A DNA stretch of 64,000 bases from Mycolicibacterium moriokaense (GCF_010726085.1 NZ_AP022560.1:3782001-3846000), one strand, 5' to 3'; positions 18,489-26,955 are shown, numbered from the stretch's first letter. Translations and numbers: made by a program. Notes: a model not told the origin generated them from the sequence alone.

Positions 18489-19201
18489 GTCGACGCTCCT
18501 AGCTTGCTCGTGGTTTCTTCGGCGTGGGCTGCGCGCCGAAGGTTCTTGCTCTCGGTGAGCGGCACGTGCGTGGTGCACGCGCAGTCACCGTTGACGATCG
18601 TGGCGAGCCGCTGGACGTGGGTGCCCAGGATCTCGGCGAACGCCTCCCGCTCGGTCTCGCACAGCTCGGGGAACTCCTCGGCGACGTGCGATACCGGGCA
18701 GTGATGCTGACACAGCTCGATCCCGTGGAGGGGTCCGCTCACCTTGGTCGCGGTCGCAGCGTAACCGGCCTCGGTCAGCGCATCTGCCACGCGATCGACG
18801 ACTGTCTCAACGTCATCGGTCCCCTCGGTTACTCCCGAGAGGATGGTGTCGATGCGTCTGCGCGCAAACGTGCGCACCGCGTCGTCACCACCGATTTCGC
18901 GCAGCTGACGCATCGCCGCGGCCGCCAGATCGTCGTAGGCGTGACCCATCTTGGCGCGACCGGCCGCAGTGAGTCGATACCTCTTGGCGGGCCTGCCGCG
19001 ACCGCTGTGCTGCCACGCCGCCGCTGCGCTGGACTGCGCGTCACCCGCCTCCATGAGCGCGTCGAGATGTCTGCGAACGCCCGCGGCCGAAATGCCCAGC
19101 TGATCGCCGATCTCGCCTGCGGTGATGGGCCCGGACTCCAGCAGGAGCTGGACGATCGCGCCACGCGTGTGGCGGTCGGTGCCGTCCGGGCTGAATTTCA
19201 C
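18485..19201 (-). CDS. sufR: SufR-like Fe-S responsive transcriptional regulator
   Basis: A 238-residue DeoR/ArsR-like winged HTH regulator. The DNA-binding domain occupies about residues 10-75 ([27 protein letters not shown]). The C-terminal half has cysteines in [21 protein letters not shown] and [12 protein letters not shown], the pattern of Fe-S-ligating SufR proteins. It is expected to repress the suf operon and sense cluster supply or redox stress. GTG 19201 was chosen because CACAAT lies 6 nt upstream and the region before it has no coding character. The start is embedded in a palindrome, so autoregulation is likely. Confidence 0.9.
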   Translation of the reverse strand: MKFSPDGTDRHTRGAIVQLLLESGPITAGEIGDQLGISAAGVRRHLDALMEAGDAQSSAAAAWQHSGRGRPAKRYRLTAAGRAKMGHAYDDLAAAAMRQLREIGGDDAVRTFARRRIDTILSGVTEGTDDVETVVDRVADALTEAGYAATATKVSGPLHGIELCQHHCPVSHVAEEFPELCETEREAFAEILGTHVQRLATIVNGDCACTTHVPLTESKNLRRAAHAEETTSKLGAST

Positions 19202-19214
19202 AACACTATTGTGA
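19198..19214. promoter_or_regulatory. Palindrome over the sufR start and -10 region (candidate SufR operator)
   Basis: TCACAA-CACTA-TTGTGA, six perfectly matched pairs around a 5-nt centre, overlaps both the proposed -10 hexamer (19208-19213 on the minus strand) and the GTG start of sufR. Binding here would block transcription of the whole suf operon. SufR regulators are known to bind short palindromes in this position; identity of the site is inference. Confidence 0.6.
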
Positions 19215-19265
19215 CGGAATTCCGAAACCGGGTCTAGCAAGGGCAGCCTTACGTGACGCCCGTCA

Positions 19266-19271
19266 TAGGAT
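19266..19271 (+). promoter_or_regulatory. -10 box for a leaderless MDR oxidoreductase transcript
   Basis: TAGGAT lies exactly 6 nt before ATG 19278. No Shine-Dalgarno is present. This matches the TANNNT spacing of leaderless mycobacterial mRNAs. Confidence 0.6.
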
Positions 19272-19277
19272 CGGCCA

Positions 19278-20285
19278 ATGAGCGAAGCGAATCGGCGCCT
19301 GATCCTGGCCAAGCGGCCCTCCGGGCTCGTCGACGATGAGACGGTGCGCCTGGAGCCCGAGGCGGCACCGGTACCCGCCGACGGCGAGGCCCTGGTGAAG
19401 GTCCGCTATCTGTCGATCGACCCGACGATTCGGACGTGGATGGACGATGTGCCGAGCTACCTGCCGCCGATCCAGATCGGCGAGGTCGTCCGAAGCGGGG
19501 GTGTCGGTGAGGTCATCGAGAGCCGGACCGACGCCTATCAGCCCGGGCAGCTGGTGTTCGGCATGACGGGCTGGCAGGACTACGTGCTCGTCGATGCCGG
19601 CGAGCGGACGATGCAGGTGCTGCCCGAGGGCGTCTCGCCGGGCATGGCGATCGGAATCCTCGGCGTCACCGGCATGACGGCCTACTTCGGCATCACCGAT
19701 GTGGGCCGCGTCGCCGAGGGCGACGTGGTGGTCGTTTCCGGAGCGGCAGGCGCCACCGGCTCGGCGGCGGGCCAGATCGCGAAGATCAAGGGCGCGAAAA
19801 AGGTGGTCGGCATCGCCGGCGGCCCGCAGAAGTGCGCCTACATCGTCGACGAGCTCGGCTTCGACGAGGCCATCGACTACAAGAACGAGGACGTCGCGGC
19901 GCGGCTTCGCGAAGCCTGCCCGGACGGCATCGACCTGTACTTCGACAACGTCGGCGGCTCGATCCTCAACGACTGCCTGGCCAACATCGCGCAACGCGGC
20001 AGGGTGGTGCTCTGCGGGGCCATCTCCACCTACAACGAGGACGGTCCGCCGCCGGGCCCGAGCAACTACCTGAACCTGCTGGTGCGCCGTGGGCGTATGG
20101 AGGGGTTCATCATCATCGACTACCTCGACCGCTTCCCGGCCGCACAGCTGGAGATGGCCGGCTGGATCGCCAAGGGCAAGATCAAGTCGTCCGAGCACAT
20201 CGTCGAGGGCCTCGAGAAGGCGCCCGAGGCACTGAATCTGTTGTTCAGCGGCGGAAACACCGGAAAGGTGATCGTCGCGCTTTGA
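19278..20285 (+). CDS. NADP-dependent oxidoreductase (MDR superfamily, CurA/PTGR1-like)
   Basis: A 335-residue zinc-independent medium-chain dehydrogenase/reductase. The Rossmann motif VVVSGAAGATGSAAGQIAKIKGAKKVVGIAGG (about 150-180) and LYFDNVGGSILN (about 220) are typical of the prostaglandin reductase / alkenal reductase subgroup, which reduces alpha,beta-unsaturated carbonyls with NADPH. The catalytic-zinc ligands of alcohol dehydrogenases are absent. It is divergent from sufR, with 76 nt between the starts, and ends 16 nt before mptB. Substrate unknown. Confidence 0.9.
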   Translation: MSEANRRLILAKRPSGLVDDETVRLEPEAAPVPADGEALVKVRYLSIDPTIRTWMDDVPSYLPPIQIGEVVRSGGVGEVIESRTDAYQPGQLVFGMTGWQDYVLVDAGERTMQVLPEGVSPGMAIGILGVTGMTAYFGITDVGRVAEGDVVVVSGAAGATGSAAGQIAKIKGAKKVVGIAGGPQKCAYIVDELGFDEAIDYKNEDVAARLREACPDGIDLYFDNVGGSILNDCLANIAQRGRVVLCGAISTYNEDGPPPGPSNYLNLLVRRGRMEGFIIIDYLDRFPAAQLEMAGWIAKGKIKSSEHIVEGLEKAPEALNLLFSGGNTGKVIVAL

Positions 20286-20289
20286 CGGT

Positions 20290-20295
20290 TACGCT
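20290..20295 (+). promoter_or_regulatory. -10 box for mptB (leaderless)
   Basis: TACGCT is followed by 6 nt and ATG 20302. It supports the ATG over the adjacent TTG at 20299. Confidence 0.5.
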
Positions 20296-20301
20296 GCATT
20301 G

Positions 20302-22005
20302 ATGGCCGCCCGCCCCCGGTCCCTGAGCTCGTCGATTGCCAAATGGCATGCCGACGAACGCGCCGTGGGCTCGCCGCTCAACGACTCCGAAGTCATCGCG
20401 ATGCGCCGGACGCGCCTGTTCGGCGCGACGGGCACGGTGCTGATGGCGATCGGCGCGCTCGGTGTCGGCGCCCGCCCGGTGGTACAGGACCCGACGTTCG
20501 GCGTTCGGCTGCTCAACCTGCCGTCGCGGATCCAGACGGTGTCGCTGACCATGACCACCACCGGCGCGGTGATGATGGCGCTCGCGTGGCTGATGCTCGG
20601 GCGCTTCGCGCTCGGCCAACGGCGGATGTCGCGCAGCCAGTTGGATCGCACGCTGCTGCTGTGGGTCCTGCCCCTGCTCATCGCGCCCCCGATGTACAGC
20701 CGCGATGTCTACTCGTACCTGGCGCAGAGCGAGATCGCGATGAAGGGACTCGATCCCTACCGCGTCGGACCCGCGCCGGGCCTCGGCCTCGATCACGTCT
20801 TCACGCTGTCGGTGCCGAACATGTGGCGCGAGACGCCCGCGCCGTACGGCCCGCTGTTCCTCTGGATCGGGCAGGGCATTTCGGCGATCACCGGTGAGAA
20901 CATCGTCGCCGCGGTGCTGTGTCACCGACTGGTGGTGCTGCTGGGTGTCGGCCTGATCGTCTGGGCCACACCGCGTTTGGCGCGGCGGTGCGGGGTGGCC
21001 GAGGTGAGCGCGCTGTGGCTGGGCGCGGCCAACCCGCTGCTGCTCATGCATCTGGTCGCGGGCATCCACAACGAGGCGTTGATGCTGGGCTTGATGCTCG
21101 CGGGCACCGAGTTCGCGTTGCGGGGCATCGACGCCGCCCGCCCGCTGATTCCGAGACCGCTGGCCTGGCCGCAGGGACCCGAGGCGTGGGCACGCTGGCG
21201 GCCGTCGCTCATGCTCCTGGTGGGCGTCGTGCTGATCACGATGTCCTCACAGGTCAAACTGCCGTCGCTGCTTGCCCTCGGTTTCGTGGCGATGGCGCTG
21301 GCATGGCGCTGGGGTGGCACGTTCAAGGCGTTCATCCTGGCGAGCGGATCGCTCACCGCGGTGTCAGTGGCGGTGATAGCGCTGATCGGCTGGGCCAGCG
21401 GCCTTGGGTTCGGTTGGCTCTTCACGCTGGGCACCGCGAACGTCGTGCGCAGCTGGATGTCGCTGCCGACGTTGGTCGCGCTGGGCACCGGGCAGATCGG
21501 AATTCTGCTCGGGCTGGGCGACCACACCACCGCGATACTCGGCCTGACCCGTGCTATCGGTGTCGTCGTCATCGCGATCCTGGTGACCTGGCTGCTGCTG
21601 GCCGTCCTGCGCGGACGCCTGCATCCGGTCGGCGGGCTCGGCGTCGCCCTCGGGTTGACAGTCCTGCTGTTCCCGGTGGTCCAACCCTGGTATGTGCTGT
21701 GGGCGGTCATTCCGCTGGCCGCGTGGGCCACCCGCCCGGCATTCCGCACGACGACGATCGTCGTGACCCTCGTCGTCGGCATCTTCGGCCCGACCGCCAA
21801 CGGTGACCGGTTCACGTTGTTCCAGATCCTGCTGGCCGTCGTGGCGAGCACTGTGATCGTGTTGCTACTCATCGCGCTGACCTACCGTCATCTGCCGTGG
21901 CGTGACGTGCCCGTCGAAACGGAGGACGCCGCTCCCGCTCCGGAGCAATCGTCGCCACCGCCGCCACAACAGGTGCAGCCCGACGCCTACGCTGAATCCC
22001 CGTGA
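20302..22005 (+). CDS. mptB: Alpha-(1->6)-mannosyltransferase MptB-like, polytopic membrane protein
   Basis: A 567-residue membrane glycosyltransferase (GT-C fold) with about 12-13 transmembrane helices. The first extracytoplasmic loop holds PPMYSRDVYSYLAQSEIAMKG; its Arg-Asp pair is the GT-C metal/catalytic acid region. MptB starts the alpha-1,6-mannan core of lipomannan in Corynebacteriales using polyprenyl-phosphomannose. The C-terminal tail is short, cytosolic and Pro/Glu-rich. Its stop overlaps the ABC ATPase start (GTGA). Identity rests on sequence character and on the following ABC-ctaA order (Rv1459c to Rv1456c). Confidence 0.88.
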   Translation: MAARPRSLSSSIAKWHADERAVGSPLNDSEVIAMRRTRLFGATGTVLMAIGALGVGARPVVQDPTFGVRLLNLPSRIQTVSLTMTTTGAVMMALAWLMLGRFALGQRRMSRSQLDRTLLLWVLPLLIAPPMYSRDVYSYLAQSEIAMKGLDPYRVGPAPGLGLDHVFTLSVPNMWRETPAPYGPLFLWIGQGISAITGENIVAAVLCHRLVVLLGVGLIVWATPRLARRCGVAEVSALWLGAANPLLLMHLVAGIHNEALMLGLMLAGTEFALRGIDAARPLIPRPLAWPQGPEAWARWRPSLMLLVGVVLITMSSQVKLPSLLALGFVAMALAWRWGGTFKAFILASGSLTAVSVAVIALIGWASGLGFGWLFTLGTANVVRSWMSLPTLVALGTGQIGILLGLGDHTTAILGLTRAIGVVVIAILVTWLLLAVLRGRLHPVGGLGVALGLTVLLFPVVQPWYVLWAVIPLAAWATRPAFRTTTIVVTLVVGIFGPTANGDRFTLFQILLAVVASTVIVLLLIALTYRHLPWRDVPVETEDAAPAPEQSSPPPPQQVQPDAYAESP

Positions 22006-22943
22006 CTGACCCATCGGGGACCTTCCCCGTCCCTGTGCGCCTACGCGGCGTGACTAAGCGGTACGGGTCGACGACGGCGGTGGCAGGGCTCGACCTCGAG
22101 GTCGCGCGCGCCGAGGTGCTCGCCCTGCTCGGCCCCAACGGCGCAGGTAAGACCACGACCGTCGAGATGTGCGAAGGCTTCATCAAGCCCGACTCGGGCA
22201 CGATCGAGATCCTCGGACTCGATCCGGTCGCCGACAACGCCGCGGTGCGCGAACGCATCGGCGTGATGTTGCAGGGCGGCGGTGCCTACCCCGCCGCCCG
22301 CGCAGGCGAAATGCTCGACCTCGTCGCCTCCTATGCCGCCAACCCGCTCGACCCGCAGTGGCTGATGGACACACTGGGTCTGACGGACTCGGCCAGAACC
22401 ACGTACCGCAGGCTCTCCGGTGGCCAACAGCAGAGGCTAGCGCTCGCATGCGCCGTGGTGGGACGGCCCGAGCTGGTGTTCCTCGACGAGCCCACCGCGG
22501 GCATGGACGCACACGCTCGAATCGTGGTGTGGGAGTTGATCGACGGACTGCGGCGCGACGGTGTAACCGTCGTGCTGACCACCCATCAGCTGGCCGAGGC
22601 GGAGGAACTGGCCGATCGGATCGTCATCATCGATCACGGCGTCGCGGTGGCGACCGGAACGCCGCAGGAGCTGATGCGCAGCGGGGCCGAGAACCAGCTA
22701 CGATTCCGCGCACCGCGCATGCTCGACCTGTCGCTGTTGGTGTCGGCCCTGCCCGAGACGTACACGGCGAAAGAGACGGCGCCGGGCGAATATCTGGTCG
22801 AGGGCGACATCGACCCGCAGGTGCTGGCCACTGTGACCGCCTGGTGTGCGCGGGTCAACGTGCTGGCCACCGACATGCGGGTGGAACAACGCAGCCTCGA
22901 AGACGTGTTTCTGGACCTCACCGGGCGGGAGTTGCGACCGTGA
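22002..22943 (+). CDS. ABC transporter ATP-binding protein (Rv1458c-like)
   Basis: A 313-residue ABC ATPase of the drug-export (DrrA/CcmA) type: Walker A GPNGAGKTT (about 45-53), Q-loop near VMLQGGGAYP, signature [12 protein letters not shown], Walker B LVFLDEPTAGMD, and a C-terminal extension of about 90 residues. GTG 22002 is coupled to mptB and the stop is coupled to the permease start. The exported substrate is unknown; proximity to ctaA and mptB hints at haem-related or envelope traffic, but nothing in the sequence proves it. Confidence 0.92.
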   Translation: MTDPSGTFPVPVRLRGVTKRYGSTTAVAGLDLEVARAEVLALLGPNGAGKTTTVEMCEGFIKPDSGTIEILGLDPVADNAAVRERIGVMLQGGGAYPAARAGEMLDLVASYAANPLDPQWLMDTLGLTDSARTTYRRLSGGQQQRLALACAVVGRPELVFLDEPTAGMDAHARIVVWELIDGLRRDGVTVVLTTHQLAEAEELADRIVIIDHGVAVATGTPQELMRSGAENQLRFRAPRMLDLSLLVSALPETYTAKETAPGEYLVEGDIDPQVLATVTAWCARVNVLATDMRVEQRSLEDVFLDLTGRELRP

Positions 22944-23713
22944 CGAATCGCTTTGCGCCAGGGACGTTTACGCCCGACCCGCGTCCGGCGACGGTCCGGA
23001 AGATGCTGACCGCGCAGTTCGGCCTCGAGCTGAAGTTGCTGTTACGCAACGGCGAACAGCTGCTGCTGACGATGTTCATCCCGATCACCCTGCTGGTGGG
23101 ACTGACGCTGCTGCCGTTCGGGTCATTCGGCGACAACCGGGCAGCGACGTTCGTCCCCGCGATCATGGCGCTGGCGGTGATCTCGACCGCCTTCACGGGG
23201 CAGGCGATCGCCGTGGCTTTCGATCGCCGCTACGGCGCACTCAAGAGGCTGGGCGCGACCGCGCTGCCGGTGTGGGGCATCATCGCGGGCAAGTCGCTGG
23301 CCGTCGTCGCGGTCGTGTTCCTTCAGGCAATCATCCTGGGCGTCATAGGTTTTGCGCTCGGCTGGCGTCCGAACCTCGTCGGCCTGGCCCTTGGCGCGGT
23401 GATCATCGCGTTGGGCACCGCCGGTTTCGCCGCGCTCGGCCTTCTGCTGGGCGGCACCCTGCGCGCCGAGATCGTGCTGGCGGTGGCCAACCTGTTGTGG
23501 TTCGTCTTCGCCGGACTCGGAGCATTGACCGTGGAGAGCGGCATGGTGCCGACCGCGCTGGCGTGGGTGGCGCGACTGACACCGTCTGGCGCACTGACCG
23601 AGGCGCTGTCGCAGGCGATGACGCCGTCAGTTGACTGGTTCGGCCTGGCGGTACTCGCGGTGTGGGGCGGCGTCGCGGCGCTGTGCGCCCTGCACTGGTT
23701 CCGTTTCACCTGA
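22940..23713 (+). CDS. ABC transporter permease, ABC-2 type (Rv1457c-like)
   Basis: A 257-residue membrane protein with about six transmembrane helices and the ABC-2 layout: first helix at LLLTMFIPITLLVGLTLLP, then AFDRRYGALKRLGATALP before the core helices. It pairs with the preceding ATPase. GTG 22940 lies in a GTGA overlap; a longer in-frame reading from 22169 runs antiphase through the ATPase gene and is rejected. Its last 87 nt overlap the 3' end of the convergent PhlG-like gene. Confidence 0.92.
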   Translation: MTNRFAPGTFTPDPRPATVRKMLTAQFGLELKLLLRNGEQLLLTMFIPITLLVGLTLLPFGSFGDNRAATFVPAIMALAVISTAFTGQAIAVAFDRRYGALKRLGATALPVWGIIAGKSLAVVAVVFLQAIILGVIGFALGWRPNLVGLALGAVIIALGTAGFAALGLLLGGTLRAEIVLAVANLLWFVFAGLGALTVESGMVPTALAWVARLTPSGALTEALSQAMTPSVDWFGLAVLAVWGGVAALCALHWFRFT

Positions 23714-24313
23714 CGATTCCAGTTGCGGCAGCAGGTATTCCAGCTGCCCGACTTCCTCGATGTTGTGCTTGACCCAGGCCCGCATCTTGTCTTCGGGGAA
23801 CAGCCGGTGCACGATGCCGTTGATCGGGGCCAGCGACGCGGAACGGACGCCGAGGTCCATCACCGAGACATAGTGCGCGCCGCCGCTGCCCGCCGACCAG
23901 GTGTGCTCGAGTTGGAAGACGGGGATTCCGGCCACCCGCTTAACGAGTCGGATGCCCGTCTCATCGAGCTTCTCGACCCGCGCGACCTCGTCGATCGTGT
24001 ACTCGGGCCTGGCGCCGAACGCCTCAACCATGCGGAACCGCGCCCCCTCGGCCGCGCCCCCGCCCGGTGCCTCCCGCGCGAGTTCCCACTTGATGTGGTC
24101 GATGGGGTGCCAGGCGAGGTAGCGATCGATGACCTCGCCGCCGTAGGAGATCGTGCCGCCGAGGTGGGTGAACCAGTCGAGCAGCATCGCCGGGGTGATG
24201 CCCGGCAGCGGGCGGTGGTCGATCGTGATGCGGCGCCGCCCATGCGGATGCTCGCTGTACTGGACCGTCGCCGTGTCGACGGCGCGCAGTGGGTAGAGCA
24301 CTGGACGGCTCAT
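23627..24313 (-). CDS. DAPG hydrolase (PhlG)-family protein
   Basis: A 228-residue protein resembling zinc-dependent 2,4-diacetylphloroglucinol hydrolases, which cleave C-C bonds. Candidate metal ligands are the His pair in AWHPIDHIKWE (about 68-78), the Glu in QLEHTW, and HNIEE (H-x3-E) near residue 195, matching the His/Glu/His/Glu set of PhlG. ATG 24313 has GGAGG 6 nt upstream. It is divergent from a TetR gene over two repeated operators. The C-terminal about 30 residues are low-complexity and overlap the ABC permease gene, so the functional domain may end earlier. Substrate is presumably an acylated phenolic; inference. Confidence 0.75.
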   Translation of the reverse strand: MSRPVLYPLRAVDTATVQYSEHPHGRRRITIDHRPLPGITPAMLLDWFTHLGGTISYGGEVIDRYLAWHPIDHIKWELAREAPGGGAAEGARFRMVEAFGARPEYTIDEVARVEKLDETGIRLVKRVAGIPVFQLEHTWSAGSGGAHYVSVMDLGVRSASLAPINGIVHRLFPEDKMRAWVKHNIEEVGQLEYLLPQLESSGETEPVQGAQRRDAAPHREYRQAEPVN

Positions 24314-24324
24314 CGTAGACCTCC

Positions 24325-24344
24325 AAGATACGGTAGCGTTTCTT
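24325..24344. promoter_or_regulatory. TetR operator candidate, copy 1
   Basis: AAGATACG-GTAG-CGTTTCTT: imperfect palindrome (7 of 8 pairs), identical to copy 2 except for the two central bases GT/CA. It lies 11 bp upstream of the PhlG-like start. Confidence 0.75.
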
Positions 24345-24370
24345 ATGTCGTCAGGTTAGGCTGTGGGCGT

Positions 24371-24390
24371 AAGATACGCAAGCGTTTCTT
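24371..24390. promoter_or_regulatory. TetR operator candidate, copy 2
   Basis: AAGATACG-CAAG-CGTTTCTT, 18 of 20 bases identical to copy 1 and in the same orientation, spaced 46 bp start to start. It ends 12 bp before the TetR start codon, just ahead of the AGGAGGG ribosome binding site. Confidence 0.75.
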
Positions 24391-24402
24391 TCAGGAGGGC
24401 CG

Positions 24403-24981
24403 ATGCGTCGACGTCGCGGTGACGAACTGGATGCAGCGATCCGCACCGCCGTGCTCGACCTGCTGGCCTCGCATGGCCCAGCCGGGGTCACGATGGAGGC
24501 CGTCGCCGCGGCCGCGCAGACGAGCAAGCCGGTGCTGTATCGGCGATGGCCCGACCGCGCCGCCCTGCTACGGCACACGCTGTTGCGCATCGCGACGACC
24601 GCGATCCCCCACGAGGACACCGGCAGCTACCGCACCGACATGCTGGCGATCCTGCGCGGATGGGCAGCGCTGTTCACCGGACCGCAGGCCGACGTGTTGC
24701 GGTCCGCCGTCGCGGCGGCGGTCCACGATCCTGAGCTGATGGCGACCTTTCAGCAGGACGTCATCGGCTGGCGCAAGCAGGAGATGGCCGCGCTGTTGGT
24801 CCGCGGCATCGAACGCGGCGATGTGCGACCGGACGTCCCCGTCGAGATCGCCCGCGAGCTGGGACAAAGCGTGCTGTGGCACCGGTTGCTGATCACCGGC
24901 GATCCGATCACCGACGAACTGGTGGTCCAGCTGGTCGACGAGGTGCTGGTGCCGTTCGTGTCCCCTCGACCCATGAAATAG
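24403..24981 (+). CDS. TetR-family regulator of the PhlG-like gene
   Basis: A 192-residue TetR protein. The N-terminal HTH is at about residues 8-55 (AVLDLLASHGPAGVTMEAVAAAAQTSKPVLYRRWPDRAALL); the C-terminal domain matches the TetR_C_11-like class. ATG 24403 follows AGGAGGG. It is divergent from the DAPG-hydrolase-like gene with two near-identical 20-bp palindromic sites between them, so it is almost certainly autoregulatory and controls that gene. The pair resembles PhlH/PhlG of Pseudomonas in layout; a phenolic ligand is inference. Confidence 0.9.
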   Translation: MRRRRGDELDAAIRTAVLDLLASHGPAGVTMEAVAAAAQTSKPVLYRRWPDRAALLRHTLLRIATTAIPHEDTGSYRTDMLAILRGWAALFTGPQADVLRSAVAAAVHDPELMATFQQDVIGWRKQEMAALLVRGIERGDVRPDVPVEIARELGQSVLWHRLLITGDPITDELVVQLVDEVLVPFVSPRPMK

Positions 24982-25074
24982 CGTTCCAGGCGGCAGAAAC
25001 GGCCCGCGAGCGACCCGGAATGCTATTTCGGCGCGGACCAGCGGCCCTACTACGGGCTGTAGTTCCAGCTGCTC

Positions 25075-25080
25075 TACGAT
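25075..25080 (+). promoter_or_regulatory. -10 box for ctaA (leaderless)
   Basis: TACGAT lies 6 nt before GTG 25087; no ribosome binding site is seen. Confidence 0.55.
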
Positions 25081-25086
25081 CGATCC

Positions 25087-26097
25087 GTGCCCGTCGGACG
25101 AATCTTCCTGCGGCTCGTCGACCTTCTGCCCATGCCGAGCCTGCGAGTCCAGCGCGCCATCGCCGCCGCCGTCATTCTGACCCAGGGCGGTATCGCGGTC
25201 ACCGGCGCGATCGTCCGCGTCACCGCCTCGGGCCTCGGCTGCCCGACCTGGCCGCAGTGCTTCCACGGCAGCTTCACGCCGATCCCCCACCCCGAGGTCG
25301 CCGGCATCCACCAGGCCGTCGAGTTCGGCAACCGGATGCTGACGTTCTTGGTGGTCCTGACGGCCGCGCTCGCGGTCCTCGCCGTCACCCGGGCCCGCCG
25401 ACGCGGCGAGGTGCTGATATACGCGTGGCTGATGCCCGCATCGACGGTGATGCAGGCCGTCATCGGTGGCATCACGGTGCTCACCGGCCTGCTGTGGTGG
25501 ACGGTCGCCATCCATCTGCTGGCATCGATGACCATGGTCTGGGTCGCGGTGCTGCTTTACGTCAAGATCGGCGAGCCCGACACCGGCGTCGTCCGGCACC
25601 GGGTTCCGAAACCCTTGCGCCAGTTGACCGTTCTGAGCGCGCTGACGCTCGCCGCCTTGTTGGTCACCGGGACGTTCGTCACCGGGGCGGGCCCGCACGC
25701 GGGCGACAAGAGCATCACCCAGCAGGTCCCCCGGCTCCAGGTCGAGATCACCACGCTCGTGCACATGCACTCCACGCTGCTCGTCGCCTACCTGTCGCTG
25801 CTCGTCGCGCTGGGCTTCGGGTTGCTCGCCGTGCGCGCGCCGCGGCCGGTCATGCTGCGACTCGGGGTGCTCGTCGCGCTGGTGTGCGCCCAGGGACTCG
25901 TCGGCGCCGTGCAGTACTACAACAACGTCCCCGCGGCGCTGGTCGCCATCCACGTCGCGGGCGCGGCCGCGTGCACCGCCGCCACCGCCGCGCTATGGGC
26001 GTCGATGCGAGAGCGGACCGAGGCCGCGACGCTCCAGGGTGTCCTCGACTCCGACGACGAAGTCGCGCTGCCTGCGCGCCCTGGTGGTGGCGTCTAG
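25087..26097 (+). CDS. ctaA: Haem A synthase (COX15/CtaA)
   Basis: A 336-residue membrane protein with eight predicted helices in two four-helix halves. Haem-ligand histidines are visible in GIHQAVEFGNRM (about 76), AIHLLASM (about 142), HMHSTLLVAYLS (about 222) and AIHVAGAA (about 290). A Cys lies in the extracytoplasmic loop (GLGCPTWPQCFHG). It oxidises haem O to haem A for the aa3 oxidase and works with CtaB encoded nearby on the other strand. Its 3' end overlaps the convergent ATP-grasp-like gene by 105 nt. Confidence 0.94.
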   Translation: MPVGRIFLRLVDLLPMPSLRVQRAIAAAVILTQGGIAVTGAIVRVTASGLGCPTWPQCFHGSFTPIPHPEVAGIHQAVEFGNRMLTFLVVLTAALAVLAVTRARRRGEVLIYAWLMPASTVMQAVIGGITVLTGLLWWTVAIHLLASMTMVWVAVLLYVKIGEPDTGVVRHRVPKPLRQLTVLSALTLAALLVTGTFVTGAGPHAGDKSITQQVPRLQVEITTLVHMHSTLLVAYLSLLVALGFGLLAVRAPRPVMLRLGVLVALVCAQGLVGAVQYYNNVPAALVAIHVAGAAACTAATAALWASMRERTEAATLQGVLDSDDEVALPARPGGGV

Positions 26098-26943
26098 CTG
26101 CCGCCAACCCAGCGACGGCTCGACGAGCTCGAGCTCCAGCAGTTGCGGATCGGCCGGTCCGCCGATCACGTCGACGCGGGCGTACAGCAGCTCGGCCACC
26201 TCGATGTCGAGGTGATCCGCAGCGGCGGCCAGCGCCGCATGGCCGACGTCCCACAGCTCGAAGTCCGGCTCGGCCGGCGTCAGCGACTCCTCGGCGTACG
26301 TGCCCGAATCGTCGAACGCTGGCCGGCGACCGGGTGCAGGCAGGATCGGCCCCTTGGTGAACGCGTGCGACTCGCGGCCGCCGAGAAAGACCAAGGCCGT
26401 CTCACCGTCCTCGACCCTTCGGTCATACGGCTGCACCAGCGCAGTCCGGCCGTCGGCGTGCAGCGCATCGACATGGCGACGGACGGCGTCGCTATCGCTG
26501 AAGCGCTGTGCCCCAACAGATCCCGCGCCGACAGCCGGTTTGACCACGACCTCACCAGCAGGCAGGCGCACCCGCTCCCCCGGCGCGGCGAAGTGGCTCG
26601 GGATGATCGGCACCCCGGCGTCAGCGAGGTCGAGCAGATACCGCTTGTCGGTGTTCCACGCCACCACCTGCGGCGCGTTGACGAGGTTCTTGACCTTCGT
26701 CGTCCAGTCCAGGAACTCGTCGAGGCGGTCGATGTAGTCCCACGTCGCCCGCAGGATCACCAGGTCGGCGTCCAGCGTGGCCGGGTCGTCCCATGGCAGC
26801 CAGCGTGCGTGCAGACCGTGTTTGCGCAGCGCGGCGACCAGCCCGGCGTCGTCCCCGTCGCCCTCGGGTAACGCCTGGCAGCCGGCCAGTACGAGGCGGG
26901 GATGGAACACATCGGGTCGGGCAAGAGGTCGGGCAAGTTTCAC
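25993..26943 (-). CDS. ATP-grasp-fold protein (Rv1455-like)
   Basis: A 316-residue cytosolic protein. The order of segments fits an ATP-grasp fold: a preceding domain (LVLAGCQALPEG, LVILRATWDYIDRLDEFLDW), then PAGEVVVKPAVGAGSVGAQRFSD as the ATP-binding Lys/Gly-rich loop (about residue 135-157), and LLELELVEPSLGWRQLD with acidic metal ligands (about 280). It resembles RimK/glutathione-synthetase-like ligases; substrates are unknown. GTG 26943 is preferred because TATCCT lies 6 nt upstream on the minus strand. The C-terminal 35 codons overlap ctaA, so the true end should be checked. Confidence 0.75.
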   Translation of the reverse strand: MKLARPLARPDVFHPRLVLAGCQALPEGDGDDAGLVAALRKHGLHARWLPWDDPATLDADLVILRATWDYIDRLDEFLDWTTKVKNLVNAPQVVAWNTDKRYLLDLADAGVPIIPSHFAAPGERVRLPAGEVVVKPAVGAGSVGAQRFSDSDAVRRHVDALHADGRTALVQPYDRRVEDGETALVFLGGRESHAFTKGPILPAPGRRPAFDDSGTYAEESLTPAEPDFELWDVGHAALAAAADHLDIEVAELLYARVDVIGGPADPQLLELELVEPSLGWRQLDATTRARRQRDFVVGVEDTLERRGLGPLSHRRP

Positions 26944-26949
26944 CAAGGC

Positions 26950-26955
26950 AGGATA
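26950..26955 (-). promoter_or_regulatory. -10 box for the ATP-grasp-like gene (leaderless)
   Basis: TATCCT on the minus strand is followed by 6 nt and GTG 26943. It lies in the 17-nt gap between divergent starts. Confidence 0.5.

Noticed and set aside
24876..26360. Long plus-strand frame overlapping ctaA
   Set aside because: It is out of phase with ctaA, whose membrane topology and haem histidines are unmistakable; composition is Arg/Pro-rich shadow.
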